64,000 nt of DNA, taken from the NCBI RefSeq assembly GCF_017591425.1, contig NW_024467119.1, positions 80,840,894-80,904,893 on the forward strand, written 5' to 3'. The notes beneath the pieces are model-generated. The model saw nothing but the letters and a program-made list of their open reading frames with translations. It did no database searches and was not told the origin of the DNA. This document shows, one piece after another, positions 13,016 through 24,897 of this stretch. The translations under genes and the position numbers were made by a program. Within the stretch, counting starts at the first letter, position 1; every line of letters starts with the position of its first letter. The DNA comes from Ochotona curzoniae (Eukaryota; Chordata; Mammalia; Lagomorpha; Ochotonidae).

Positions 13016-13425
13016 ATGGTAAACAAACAAATCACAGTGAAGGTAATTGGTATATCCTACCAATCCACGTGGCCTGACATGCACTGACTCCGTAGCACAA
13101 TGCTGGTTCTCTTCTCTCCCTCAAGGACTACAAAGTCCTAGGGGAGTGACTCCATGCACCAAGGACATACTGATCATGAGCAAAACAACTTCTAAGAAAG
13201 GTTGGAGGGAGTGGAGCAGCATCAGTTCTTCACTGTAAAAAGTACGAAGGAGCAACCTATTTACTGAAAGTACCAAACAGCATTTTGGAGGAGCCCTTAA
13301 TCATATTTATTCCAGGATGTCTATTCTCCCCCAACCAACTTAACAAAATGGTACTGATTGCTAGTCCATCAATTATCAAGGAGGCGGTGATGTTAGCAAA
13401 AAGAACCGAGGTTTGCCAGCAATAT

Positions 13426-13560
13426 CCTGCGGCCCCGTCAGCCTGCCACAGCCCTGGGCAACAGCCCAGTGGCCCATTCAGCCCGCCCCATCCCTGCACA
13501 GGTGCCCCATCAGCCCGCCACAGCCCTGCGCAGCGGCCCAGCCTACAGCAAAGCAGCCCA
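13426..13560 (+). repeat. GC-rich minisatellite, about three degenerate units
   Basis: Three imperfect copies of a unit of roughly 35-45 bp built on CAGCCYGCCACAGCCCTGSGC and GGCCCAGTGCCCCAT follow one another, from GGCCCCGTCAGCC (13429) to GGCCCAGCC (13535). GC content is far above the surrounding AT-rich intron. It resembles no repeat family I know and is not an exon as far as I can see. Confidence 0.6.
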
Positions 13561-13766
13561 AGCTGACCTCATCATAGTTCTGATAGACTGAGCATCCCAA
13601 GTAAAAGCCCCCACTGGCATCACAAATAGATACATAGTGTCATACCATTCAAATCACACTTTTGAGTACTGTTCAAATCCCCTTCTATGCCCCTTCTTCC
13701 TCCTTCTGTGTAGCAGAAAATTCTTCAATCTTGTAAAGTTAGAACCTGTGCCAGCAAAACATTTCC

Positions 13767-14218
13767 TGTTGGGAGCCACCGACTATGGGCCTCAGACTTG
13801 TTGGCCTGATAGTCTGCTGCATTGCAAATCCTGCCTTGGGAAAACCGGGTCACAGCAAACAGGATATTATGGCTAGAACATCCCGCGCAAAGCAAGCCCG
13901 ACAGAACTTGCTGAGTGGGCGGTAACCTCCGCCCTCCTGTTCAAATGTTTTACCCAAGATTACTTCCCTGTTCTCAATGTAGATAATTAGTTCCCTCCTT
14001 GTTTCAATGAAGATAATTAAGTCCTTCCGTGTTTTTAATGTAGCTAATTAGTTTCAGGAAACTCATCCCTTTCTCCTCCTACCCTAAAGAAAGTATATAT
14101 AGGAAGCATAAAATAAAGAGCATTGGATTTTTCCCTTTCACCAAGTAGGTGTGTCTGTGTGATTCTTGGGCCAGCAGCCTGGGGGCATTCCCAGTCCACC
14201 CTCAGGTCATGTCCTGCA
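13767..14218 (+). mobile_element. Endogenous retrovirus-like LTR (possibly solo)
   Basis: The block starts with TGTTGGGAGCCACC, a typical ERVK/IAP-type LTR start, and can be read to a CA near 14218. A TATATATA box lies near 14093 and an AATAAA poly(A) signal at 14112-14117, followed by a GTGTGTCTGTGTGATTCTTGGGCC R/U5-type segment. The order U3-TATA-poly(A) signal-U5 supports an LTR. I found no matching flanking duplication or primer-binding site, so the 3' boundary is uncertain. Sequence to about 14610 may belong to it, because CCCCCAACA at 14603-14611 mirrors the start. Confidence 0.65.
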
Positions 14219-14799
14219 GGTCTGGACAATCTTCTTTATGGCTGCAGGGTACATCACCCTGGTGACCTTGAGGCCATAATAACATTGGTGTAATAAAATG
14301 CCCATGGCTGACACCCCTATCCAACCTGCACCTGATACAGCAGCACTTTGAAGAGTTCCAATACAGGAACTAGAATTGAGTGGCAATTAAGCTCCACAGC
14401 CCCCCCAGACACCGCCTACTATGCTTCCAGAAAGTATCTCCCTGAACCTTGATGGTAATTTCAGCTTTTTCTCCTCAACTGACCTGCATTCTGTCCTGAG
14501 TCTGCACTGCTTAATCTTGCTTCTCACTTTTATCTGTGTTTTTTCTTCAAAGTCTTTCTGTTGTAGAGACCAGAACCTGAATCAAGCCTAGCCTGAGGCC
14601 AGCCCCCAACAACCCAGTAGTTGTGAATGTCCCATTATTGTGAGTCATGGACTCTTAGATGTGCTTATATATTTACAGTGAGTTATCCTAAGTCAGTATT
14701 TCAAAATATTTTGAAAAGGTGTATAGGACCTGGTCGTGTATAACTAAAATTTAATGTCAATGAAAGAGTCACAGGATGTGGTTCAAAACTTGCATTTTT

Positions 14800-15168
14800 T
14801 TCCTTTTTTTTTTAACATGTTGGCTACTCAATACTATGTCAATTAATCCCATAACATTATAAATTGTTATTGATGTTATGTTGGGGCTTTTAATTGATAG
14901 GGATGATACTCTGCCGGCTCTACCTTCAGTCCAGAGATGGTCTCCCCAAGAAACTGTTGAACTTATCTGGACAATTAGATGCTGGACTCTATGCTAGGTA
15001 TATGCTCACAATGAAAGAATCTCAACTGATCTTAACTGTGGTAATGCAACAAGGTGGAGGAATCCACCATGGGGGAAGGATTTGGGGAGGGGTGAGGGGA
15101 ATCCCAGTACCTATAAAACTGTGTCACATAATGCAATGTAATTAATTAAATAAATAATAAATAGAAAA
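14800..15168 (+). mobile_element. L1 3' end (lagomorph type), copy A
   Basis: It matches 27590-27975 almost line by line: ACTCAATACTATGTCA (14826-14841), GCTCTACCTTCAG, GGTCTCCCCAAGA, ATGCTGGACTCTATGCTAGG and AATCCACCATGGG. It ends CACATAATGCAATG and an AT-rich tail. Severely 5' truncated. Confidence 0.8.
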
Positions 15169-16087
15169 TCCTACCTGCTTTTACAAACCTAGATACTAAT
15201 AAAAAGTTTCCAGCCTGGGTGTGGGCTAGCAGTTCTTTTTTAGGAGACACAACTACACTCCTGGGAGACACAAAGAGTGAACCAGAAGCTGGAGCTATGG
15301 TTGTCTCTCATTTTGTCCTTCAAAATATCTGACAATTTGAAAAAATCACAGCTGAACATTACCATTCATCTTATTCACCAGCACCCACAGCGCAACCAAT
15401 ACTTTAAATATTCAGTTGAAAGGAAACTCTTTTTCTTAAAAGAATGCAAAATCTGTGAAGACCTGCTCCTGAGGATGCTTCTTTTCCTTGAGAGGGTCCC
15501 ACATAAAAGTCACAACTTCGGCAATAATAGAGAAAGGGGTCATGTATCATTTAAGACAGCATAATGACTTTTTAAAAGACAGCCTAGCATGTTTAATAGT
15601 GTCCCTACAAAATCCATGTCCACTTGGACTGTCAGGCTGTGACTCCATGTGAGCCTTCTCTTCAGAGACCTGTCAGGCAGTCAAGGTGGCATCTTTCTGG
15701 ATTTGAGCAGGCCCTACATACAATGACTGGGGTTCCTCTGAGAGGATGGGACACAAAACACGCAAGGATACAAAGAGGAAGGCCAGGCCAAAGCTGAGGC
15801 CCAGATGGGAGCTCTGTTGCCATGGCTCCTATGCCAAGCATGGCTAGCAACTGCCTCAAGTCAAGGGGAAATGGTACTGCATGGCACTCTCTCAGAGCTT
15901 CCAGAAGGAACTGACCTTGTTGACAAACTGATTTCACACTTTTGGCTGTCAAGGCTGTGACGGAGTGAAATCCTGCCCTTGGAGGCCAACTCATGTAAGG
16001 TTCTTTGCCATGGCAGCCCTGGAACGCCAACACTGCAGCAAGCATGCGACAAAGCAGGGATGCTGAAGCCAGACCAGCTCAGCTCCA
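15169..16087. other. Unassigned intronic sequence
   Basis: A GC-richer part (15650-16085) produces overlapping minus-strand open frames of up to 127 codons, none with a recognisable domain. Confidence 0.5.
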
Positions 16088-16258
16088 CTCCCGGCTGCCT
16101 GTGTGAGCTGTGTGATCTCGGGTTGGGCTAAGCTCCCATGGATCCATTTGCTCATCATAAAGACAAAAACAGCACTGGCAGAGTACTCCCACAATTCAAT
16201 GCAGGTAAAAAGTCTCTAACACAAAGCACGTCCCTAATAAACATTGCTCAAATTGCAA
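16088..16258 (+). repeat. MIR
   Basis: GAGCTGTGTGATCTCGGGTTGGGC (core) is followed by CATTTGCTCATCATAAAGAC, and it ends with AAAGCACGTCCCTAATAAACATTGCT, the canonical MIR 3' end. Its tail abuts the next CSINE. Confidence 0.8.
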
Positions 16259-16519
16259 AAAAAAAATCATCTTAAAATAACTTGTTTTGAGACAGAAAGA
16301 CAGCAAGGGCTCCTCTCTGCTAGTTCACTCTCCAAAAGCCCACAACATCCAGAGCTGGACTGAGGTCAAAGCCAAGAGCTGGGCCACCTGTGGGCTGGTG
16401 GGACTCTAGCTGGGAGTCAGCATTGACAGGATGGTGGATTCAAACCTGAAGCTTGGAGTAAACCCCAGCACTCACTCATATGTGGGAGATAACAGTCAGT
16501 GCCTTGACCATTAGTCATG
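16257..16519 (-). mobile_element. CSINE, old
   Basis: Reverse orientation after an A-rich junction: GAGACAGAAAGACAGCAAGG, CTAGTTCACTCTCCAAAAGCCC, CAGAGCTGGACTGAGG and GTGGATTCAAACC. Confidence 0.85.
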
Positions 16520-17239
16520 CTCCTGCTCATAAAGACCTTGACTGGCTTTCATTTGTGATTCTAGAATCAGGTAACACCTCCTTCTGTTTTTATACAACAC
16601 AGAGTCCTGAGAAGGGGCAGTTAATTTCATAGACAGAAACAGAGAGCACAGGCAGACTGGTCATCTCCCAGTTACTATTCTTATAAGGGTTTGAAGGCAT
16701 GGATCTTCAGAACGAGCAGCTGAATTTTGGACTGGCCTATTGGGACTATTGCAAACCAATGACTTCCTATGAACTGTACCTAATACTCAGTGTTATGTAT
16801 GGACTCTACCTCTGTGCCTCTGCATTTCCAAAACCATGTTATCTTTACCCTGTTCTTATTTCACAGCAAGACTTTTGTGACGATGGACATGAAAAATTTT
16901 TTTAAGTGAGGTAAACATGATGAATAAATCATGTTTGTATTATCACTCTTTGCTTCTTCAGAGTTCAGAAGCTAAGGCACAGCTCAGCCTTAAAAGGGAA
17001 GTGCCTGCATCGTGCTCTATTTTGCTGTGAGAATGACCTGTGCTTCAATGTGTTGCAATGAACAATGACTTTCAAGAAAACAGACCCCCCTAAAAAAAGT
17101 GAATATTACTGAAAAATATGCCAAAGCCTCATTTTATTTTTAGAGTTGTTGAAAAATAAAAGATAGAAAATACATAGTTAATTCCAGAAGGAAAATCTGT
17201 CTAAGATGATGGTAACCAAAAACGCTTTCTGCCTCTTTG

Positions 17240-17518
17240 AAAGCCACCGCCTGTAACACCAGCATCCCATATGGCCACCAGTTTGAGTTACATCTGCTCT
17301 ACTTCAGATCTAACACCTTGCTAATGATCTGGGGAAAAGCAGGACAAGGTGGCCCAAGTGTTTGGACCAATCATTCACATAGGAGAACCAGATGAAACTC
17401 CTGGTGTCAGACTGGCCCAGTACTGGCCAGTGCATCCATTTGGAGGAATAAAGCAATGGAGGGACTATCTTTGTCTCTTCCTCTCTCCCTGTAATTGTAT
17501 CAAATACACAAACCTTTT
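17240..17518 (+). mobile_element. CSINE, old
   Basis: Forward copy: ACACCAGCATCCCATATGGC, GTGGCCCAAGTGTTTGGACC, GGAGAACCAGATGAAACTCC, GTGCATCCATTTGGAGG. The tail is largely lost. Confidence 0.85.
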
Positions 17519-18312
17519 AATTTGTTCCCAACAGTCTTGGTTCTCTCAGAATCTAGAATCTGTCCATGTAACATGTTTTGCATTGTGACAAGGGGAGCCA
17601 TAATTGGCTGTTCAGCTACAAGTCACCTGAGATAAGGTACCAAGCTTCTCTGAGCACCTGCTTTGTGACAGGCAGCAGATGGGAACTGATGGGAACCTCC
17701 CCCATGGAGTGCTGGGCAGCTCAGAAGACACAGCGCATATTGGCAGAGACAGTCCCTCGGGGACTTTCTGAATACATGACTCTATCTCAGTGACAGGCAA
17801 TCCAAAAATCTGTTTTAACTACCTTCATAGAAGCTCCTGTTGCACTCTTGCAACTCAGCTTCCAGAAACAATTTTGAACAAGTCATTCCTCCATTAAGAA
17901 GTGATCTACAATTTGAAAATTGCTAGTTAAAAAATCCTGGATTTTTCTGTTTAAAAAAAAAATTCAACTTGAGGAGGAAATTGCGTATTGGATTTTGCCA
18001 GCTGTCTCCTCGCTGAGGTTGACTTGAGTAAGTGCACATGTTGATAAAACATGAAACAGAAATACTATCTTACAGTGGTATTGCATCTGTAAGAATCCTG
18101 CTACACATTTGCTGGTTGACCTCTTCCAAATTGAAGCTATTTTAAAGTTGCTTCACATGTATACCTCAAAAACTATTTAGCAGACTTTCATATATCTACA
18201 TGTAAGTGAAATCCAGAAATTTGGTTAGAAGAAATTATAGCATTTTATAATTTTGATTTCCAACAAACACTATTTTTAATTAACATTCTTAACATGAAAT
18301 GTACTGGTAAGT

Positions 18313-18780
18313 ACAAGGATACCTCACAAAATTCATGGGAAATGATTTGAAAGGTAAGTTTGGGCTCAGCATTGTGGTGCTAATGGTTAATCCATGTGCC
18401 GGTAGCATCCTATGTCAGAGGGTTGGTTCAAGTCCCAGCTGTTCTACTTCTAATCCAGTTTCTTGCTAATATAAATCATCTGAGAAAGCAGCAGAAGCTT
18501 ATCCATGTACTTGGGTTCCTGGTTACGCAAATGAAATAGAAGAATTGGATGGAATTCCAGGCTGCAGGCTTCACCGCTGGTGGCCATTTGGGCAGGAAAA
18601 ACAGCATATAGAGATTCTCTCTCTGTCTCCGTCACTATCATTATCTTCCAAACAAACATTTTTTGATAAAAAAAAAAGGTCAATTTATGTTGGCATTCAA
18701 AAATTTAAACCTATATGTGGTTTCTTCCAATGTGCATTTTCCTTGAAATTGTGAAGAGTCGTCCTATGTTGTGTGTTTGA
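18313..18780 (+). repeat. Short mariner-like repeat, copy 2, split by a CSINE
   Basis: The left part is 18313-18361 (ACCTCACAAAATTCATGGGAAATG, AAAGGTAAGTTT) and the right part 18680-18765 (GGTCAATTTATGTTGGCATTC, GTGCATTTTCCTTGAAA). AAAGGTAAGTTT and AAAGGTCAATTT flank the inserted SINE, consistent with an aged target-site duplication. Confidence 0.4.
18362..18679 (+). mobile_element. CSINE inserted in the mariner-like repeat
   Basis: Forward copy: GGCTCAGCATTGTGGTGC head, CTTCTAATCCAGTTTCTTGC, GGTGGCCATTTGGGCAGG, and TTCCAAACAAACATTTTTTGATAAAAAAAAAA tail. Confidence 0.85.
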
Positions 18781-18794
18781 AAATCAGCTTACCA

Positions 18795-19133
18795 GGCCCA
18801 GTGCGATAGCATAGTGGTTAAGGTCCTCGCCTTGCACACCCAAGATCCCACATGGGCGCCGATTCTAATCCTGGCAGCCCCGCTTCCCATCCAGCTCCCT
18901 GCTAGTGGCCTGGGAAGGCAATTGAGGACGGCACAAAGCCTTGGGACCCTGCACCCGCATGGAAGACCAGGAAGAGCTCCTGGGTTCGGATCAGCTTTGG
19001 GTTGGCTCAGCTCCAGCCGTTGTGGCCACTTTGGGAGTGAATCAACGGACAGAAGATCTTCCTCTCTGTCTCTCCTCCTTTCTGTATATCTGCCTTTCAA
19101 TAAAAATAAGTAAGTCTCTAAAAAAAAAAAAAA
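18795..19133 (+). mobile_element. CSINE, young, with target-site duplication
   Basis: Close to full length, from GGCCCAGTGCGATAGCATAGTGG to a poly(A) tail. The 16-bp direct repeat GAAAATCAGCTTACCA flanks it at 18779-18794 and 19134-19149, perfectly preserved, so insertion was fairly recent. Confidence 0.95.
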
Positions 19134-19149
19134 GAAAATCAGCTTACCA

Positions 19150-20840
19150 ATCTTAACTTTAGATAGAAAATTATTTTTAACACCATGTTTACATGTTTAA
19201 CCTTTATTCTCACTCAAAGCAATTGATTAGAGAGCTCGTTAAAAAGACAACTTTCAGCAAAGTTTAGAAAATTGTCAGAAAGTGCAGCTCTCAGGGGAAA
19301 TATAGAAAAAGCAGAAGAGCTCGATGGTCAGAAAGAAGGTGCCATCCTGGTTATCTTGTCAGGAGGTTCTAACTCAGAGTTGTGGACATGAATACCACAG
19401 CTAAGAAAATTGCCCTCCAGTGGATGAAAAAGTGGTTAGACATTAATGTCTGTTATCGATGTGCCTTCCTCTTAGTGTGACCACAACAAAGCAGCAGGGT
19501 CAGAAGGAAGATGGACAGCAGAGAAGAGAAATTAAAGGCTTTGATATGATTCTTATAAAGCATGTCTCCGCAGGCTGTCATGTGGCTGATGGGGACCTGC
19601 TGCTAGGCAGTCACCACACAGGACGCACTGAAGGGATTGTTGGCGTCTCTCTCTGCCTCTCAAGTAAACAAGTAAACAGTCTTGAAAATATAAAGCCTCT
19701 GTGCCCCCCCCATAACACCTGTGAAAAATGAGGCAGCATGAGATCAAGTCCCAACAGCATATACAGAAAAGAGACTTTAGCAAACGATGCATGGACAAAG
19801 AGCTGGAGGGGAAGAAGAAATGATGAGGATACATTTCAGAATGAAGCCCAGCATGGGCTGTTTGTGTGGAACACACCCAAAAGAGAAGGCTGTGGGCGGC
19901 CCCAGCCTCGCACTCCCAGAGCCCTACAGACGGTCTGATGTAGGATGCCTCCTGTTCTTTAACACCCATTTCTGCCTTTTCTAACGATGCCTTGGATTTC
20001 CTCCAAGGGTCCATTATCCTCAGATTAAGGGAACATTCCTCCAGCTGTAAGTATTAGCTCCTCTTCTCTGCTCCTGGGAGATCTCAAAGGGCGTGTCCCT
20101 CCCACTTGTGTTATAAGTGGATTGCCCCTCACTTTTCCCATTTTGCTTTCCCTGATGAGGTAAACACGGAAGGCATTTCTGTGTCCATCAGTGAATCTTG
20201 AGGTGGAAGACCCTGAGTGTCCACACGATTTTCCTCAAGGAGAGTGTAGCAAACCCAACACTTGAATGTTCTTCTTAGACTTCCAGTTCAAGTCTTCTTT
20301 TGTTACTGTGACTTGTATTGTGAAAGACCATGCTAATCTAAACAGGATAGGAAAATGAACACTCACTGTGACCCCACCTATGCCTATTGGAAACACCAAA
20401 TTAGGGGTGCTTTTTCTTTTTCAATTCTTCTCTTTTCAATTGAATAAACAGAATCCAGTGCAGTCTTTCAGAACAGGTTCTTTTTTTTTTTCTAAGAATT
20501 GTTTCGCTGTCAAGATGAGACAGAGTTTTGAGTCCATTCTAGTCCTTTCAGCCACTACAGTTTAGTCACAGAGATTGCTATGAAAAATATTTGGGTGAAA
20601 AATAAGCAGCACAGTATCATCCATTCGTGGATTAGGTTCCCCTGTAGTCACACATATAAGGGAGAATTCATTAGCATTAATCGTCATAATAAATTTGTGT
20701 CATTTCCTGTAGATTTTACTCTGTATCTGCTGTTGAGAAATCATACTTACAGACTTCATACCTGGTGGAAGTCAGGATTCTGAGTATATTCTTGTTCCTG
20801 AATTTTCACTACTCAATCACTTAATTTAATAATAGTCTAC
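19150..20840. other. Unassigned intronic sequence
   Basis: No repeat or frame identified. A 153-codon minus-strand frame at 19553-20014 lacks motifs or splice context. Confidence 0.5.
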
Positions 20841-20850
20841 TGAGCCCTCC

Positions 20851-21185
20851 CTTTTTTTTTTAAGGTTTTATTTATTTATTGCAAAGTCAGATATACAGAG
20901 AAGAGGAGAGACAGAGAGGAAGATCTTCCGTCCGATGATTCACTCCCCAAGTGACCGCAACAGCTGATGCTATGCCAATCCGAAGCCAGGATCCAGGAAC
21001 TTCTTTCGGGTCTCCCATGCAGATGCAGGGTCCCAAGGCTTTGGGCTGTCCTCGACTGCTTTCCCAGGCCACAAGCAGGGAGCTGGATGGGAAGTGGGAC
21101 TGCTGGGATTAGAACTGGTGCCCATATGGGATCCCTGCGTGTTCAAGGCGAGGACTTTGGCCGCTAGGTCACACCGCCAGGCCCC
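20851..21185 (-). mobile_element. CSINE, young, with target-site duplication
   Basis: Reverse copy from a T tail and AAGGTTTTATTTATTTATTGC to CGCCAGGCCCC. TGAGCCCTCC is repeated exactly at 20841-20850 and 21186-21195. The TTGCAAAGTCAGATATACAGAG end marks the subfamily ending ACTTTGCAATAAA. Confidence 0.93.
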
Positions 21186-21199
21186 TGAGCCCTCCTTTT

Positions 21200-21512
21200 T
21201 AAAATTCTCATTTATTTATTACTTGAATGAGAAAGAGAGAGACAAGGAGAAAATAGTTCTTTTCTGTTAATGTGCTCCCCAAAAGCCCTCCAAAAAGCAG
21301 GACTGGATCTAGCCAGAATCGGAAACCAGGAATTCAAACAAGCCTTCCACTTGGGTGGTAGGGACCCAAGTACTTGATCCATTATGTGTTGTCTCTGAGA
21401 GTACATATTTACAAGGAAGCTAGAATTGGAAGAGGAGATAGAACTTGAGCAGGTACTCTGGGATGAGGTGTAGCCATCTCGACAAGCATCTTAACAGTTA
21501 TGCCAAATAGTC
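21200..21512 (-). mobile_element. CSINE, old
   Basis: It begins TTCTCATTTATTTATTACTTG and continues GTGCTCCCCAAAAGCCC, GGTAGGGACCCAAGTACTTG and GAACTTGAGCAGGTACTC. The younger SINE at 20851-21185 sits beside it. Confidence 0.8.
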
Positions 21513-21535
21513 TCCCTAAATATTTTATGTAAATT

Positions 21536-21868
21536 GGGCCAACCCTTGTAGCTTTGCAGCTAAATTCCTCCTCTTGCATGCCTGGGATCCCATATGGGCC
21601 CTGGTTCATATCCTGGCTGCTCTACTTCCCATCCAGTTCCCTGCTTGCCACCTGGGAAAGCAGTTAAGGATGGCCCATGGCCTTGGGACCCTGCACCCAC
21701 ATGGGAGACCTGGTAGAGGCTCCTGGCTTAGGATTGGCTCAGCTCAGTTCAGCTCCAGCCACTGTAGCCACTGGGGGAGTGAACCAGCAGATGGAAGATC
21801 TTTCTCTCTGTCTCTCCTTCACTCTGTGAAACTGCCTTTCCAATAAAAAGAAATAAATCTTTAAAAAC
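21536..21868 (+). mobile_element. CSINE
   Basis: Forward full-length copy: GGGCCAACCCTTGTAGC head, GCCTGGGATCCCATATGGGCC, CTTCCCATCCAGTTCCCTGC, and CTTTCCAATAAAAAGAAATAAATC tail. Confidence 0.93.
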
Positions 21869-22269
21869 ATATTTTCTGTGGATTGCCACCTTTAATACAA
21901 GTATTCCACTGTCTCCAGAACATTTGATTGTACAAATCAGTGTTGCTTACTTAGTAGAAAACCATGAATAAGTATATAGACATCTATAAAATGTATGTAA
22001 TGTATGTATTAGATTTTAACTGACTCTTTTAAAAAATAACACTAGTTTTTCTCTGCAACACCCTGTGTTTCAAAAAAATTGAAGTACATAAACCAATAAT
22101 ATTGCATATTTTAATTAGCATCAACAAATTGAAATCATAACCCTCTCCTGTTTGATAATAATTGGCAAATGTCATTGAATATGGGAGGCAGATAATCTTA
22201 GCACTTCAATGTAATGAAACACACTGTGATAAATTTTAAATAGATACATACATAAAATTATAGAACATG

Positions 22270-22590
22270 AGAGTATGGGAGTGACCTAGTAGTGGTTAAG
22301 ACCTCAGCTGAGCCCCCATGGCCACATTGGAACAGTTCTGTTGTTACTCTGGCTCCAGGTTTCTGCTAATGTGGACTCCAGGAGGCAGTGCAGGTGGTGA
22401 AGCTCTTGGGCTCCTGCCAGGGCTGAGAGGCACCTGTGCTAAATTCCCAGCTGTCAGCCTCAGCCTTCAACTACGGGCATTTTGGGGATGAATCAGTACA
22501 TGAGAGCCTTTCTTTCTTAGTCTCTTCTTTTCTCCCCTCTACTTCTCAAATAAATAGATGAGGTAAAAAAAATCTCTAAAAAAAAAAATA
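22270..22590 (+). mobile_element. CSINE, old
   Basis: Forward copy: ACCTAGTAGTGGTTAAG head, GGCTCCAGGTTTCTGCTAATG, GGCATTTTGGGGATGAATC, and TTCTCAAATAAATAGATGAGG with an A-rich tail that borders the next CSINE. Confidence 0.85.
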
Positions 22591-22598
22591 GAGTGATG

Positions 22599-22920
22599 GT
22601 TCTGGCACGGTGGCCTAGCAGCTAAAGTCCTAGCCTTGAATGCACCGGGATCCTATATATGGGTGCCGGTTCTAATCCTGGTGGCCCTCCTTCTCATCCA
22701 ACTCCCTGCTTGTGGCCTAGGAAGGCAGTTGAGGACAGCACAAAGCCTTGAGACCCTGCACCCGTGTAGGAGACCCGGAAGAAGTTCCTGGATCCTGGCT
22801 TAGGATCAGCACAGCATCGGCCATTGCGTTCATTTGGGGAGTGAATCATCGGATGGAAGATCTTCCTCTCTGTCTCTTCTCCTCTCTGTATATCTGACTT
22901 TGCAATGAAACAGCAATAAC
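22599..22920 (+). mobile_element. CSINE, fairly young
   Basis: Forward copy: GGTTCTGGCACGGTGGCC head, GGGTGCCGGTTCTAATCC (tRNA B-box region), GAATCATCGGATGGAAGATC, and ATATCTGACTTTGCAATGAAAC. It lies head to tail with the preceding CSINE. Confidence 0.93.
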
Positions 22921-24897
22921 ATAGAACAGACTTGAAAGAGCAAGGTGGGAGTGATCACAGATCTAGGGGAGTTTAATTTTGCCATGACCAGCAATGCACC
23001 TTCAGGCAAGCTACTGAACCCCTTCACCCCAATTTCTTCCTGCACTAAACGAAGTAGCTCAACTGGGTGGCTCTGCATCTATGAGTCTATGAGTTAGTAC
23101 TGGTAAAGCTAATGAGAAAGTTCTCCAACATCCCATATCCTATGAAAGTGACATACACTGATAAGATATTCATGATTAATTCTAGACCATGTCTGGCAAA
23201 TCAAAGTCATAACTCATTTGGCCCAAGCAGCCTCATTGTTCTTATGTAATAAAGTCTGGTATTAACTTATTATCTACATCTCAAAATGTTAAAAGCAGGA
23301 AAGTGGCAATCACAAAGAATTAGGAGAATTATTACATGACATTAAACTTTGAGAACTTAAAACTTAGAGAACAATCTCTTTGAAACAACAACAAAAAAAT
23401 AGAATTTGTACTACATTACTCCTAGGCCATGTTAAAAATCCACACAATCTACATAAATAAAAGATTACAATAAAACCCTCAGGCATAGCCACCCACTACC
23501 TAGCAGTCAGTTACCCTTTGAATTCTTGTTTTCATATGGAGCTAAACTTGGTCTTTGAGTACAACTAAAGGAAGCACAGACAACATGAGCTTATTGATGC
23601 AAGCTTGATTAGAGTAGGTATTACTGCCTGAGTTATTTACTAACGTATCCCAAACATGAAGACTAGTGCCTGCTATGCAACAGCATAAACACGTTTCACT
23701 TGAGTGAACTCTGCCATAAACAGATAAGCTTTCCTCTTTTAAGGCTTTTACTGACTATCCTGTCATGTCAAGAATTTGTTTCTATATGAAGAGTTTAATT
23801 ACAGAAATATAACTACAAGTAGTTTTGAAAACATGGTTAACAAAAATGCTTGAAACCTGTTTTCCACTGTAAGAAAATGTGCGTTAGCCATCAAATTTTT
23901 TCCATTCTAAATGTACTAAATAAGACAAACACAAAAGTTTAAACAAAGAAACAAAAAGAAGAGTACTTTTTTCTTGATACTAAAGAGGGTACTTCAGTGG
24001 AGACAAAAATCTACATGCACTTCATAATTTGAAATATATTTTTAAAAGAACTATTAATAATATGCCTCTTGTGTTTGCTCCTTTTAAAGCTCAAAACAAT
24101 GTGGCCTGCAGCGTGCCCACATCAAAGGAGATGGATGAGCTGAGAACGGGAGGACGCAAGGATCGATGCAGCATCTCTTGGCGCGTAAACAAAAAATGCT
24201 CTTTGACCCAACAAGTTAGGAAACCAAAAAAAACAAAACAAAACAAAACAAAAAAAAAACAGGAAGAGAAGACAACCACGACGTTGCCACACCCCTTCAT
24301 GTTTTCTCCAAAACATTTTCCTTACCAGAGAAACACAGTAAACCAAAGAGCTCTATTTTTTAACACATAAGTTTTGGTTACAGCACGAGCAGACCAATGA
24401 GAAATTACTCCGGGAAAACATGAGCCTGTAACACATTCTGAGAACAGCATGTCTGATGTAGAAGTCATCAAAATGAAAGGATGAATGAATGCATGGGTGT
24501 AAGAATGAATGTCTTCAAGAGGGAATTTTAGAGTATATGAAGAAGTGACAAGGTATAAATGGGTTGAAAAAAATAAATAGCCTCATCAATTCTCAATATC
24601 CTACTCACATCATGTAACTATTTCTCCTCAACCTACCGGTGTAAATGTTTAGGTTGAAGAGAAAAAAATATAATTGAAAGACATTAATAATGGCTTGAAA
24701 AGAATTCCCCGAGTAAACAAAAGGGGGTTATTCTCAGGGAGGAAAGAATAGACGCAGGGACAAAGGGAGGGAATGGGGCAACCAGCAATCGGCACTAGCA
24801 TCCTGGAAGAAGAACTTTAGAAAGCTTAGAGGAATAACGGCTGTTAGTAAAGTAAGCCATCAGAGAGCTTCCCAGGTAGTGACTCAGAGGATATTTT
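22921..24897. other. Unassigned intronic sequence
   Basis: AT-rich; only the AAAAC microsatellite at 24225 stands out. Confidence 0.5.
24225..24260 (+). repeat. (AAAAC)n microsatellite
   Basis: Repeated AAAAC/AAAACA units follow CCAAAAAAAACAAAAC. Confidence 0.85.

Noticed and set aside
13285..13566. Proline-rich coding exon
   Set aside because: The proline-rich peptide comes from the GC-rich minisatellite; no splice sites or homologous protein are recognised.
15662..16088. Overlapping minus-strand frames in a GC-richer stretch
   Set aside because: No domain or splice-site support; the right edge runs into a MIR.
18789..19113. Open frames of about 100 codons on both strands
   Set aside because: They lie wholly within a CSINE. 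The same peptides recur at 21574, 40556, 45465 and 50328.
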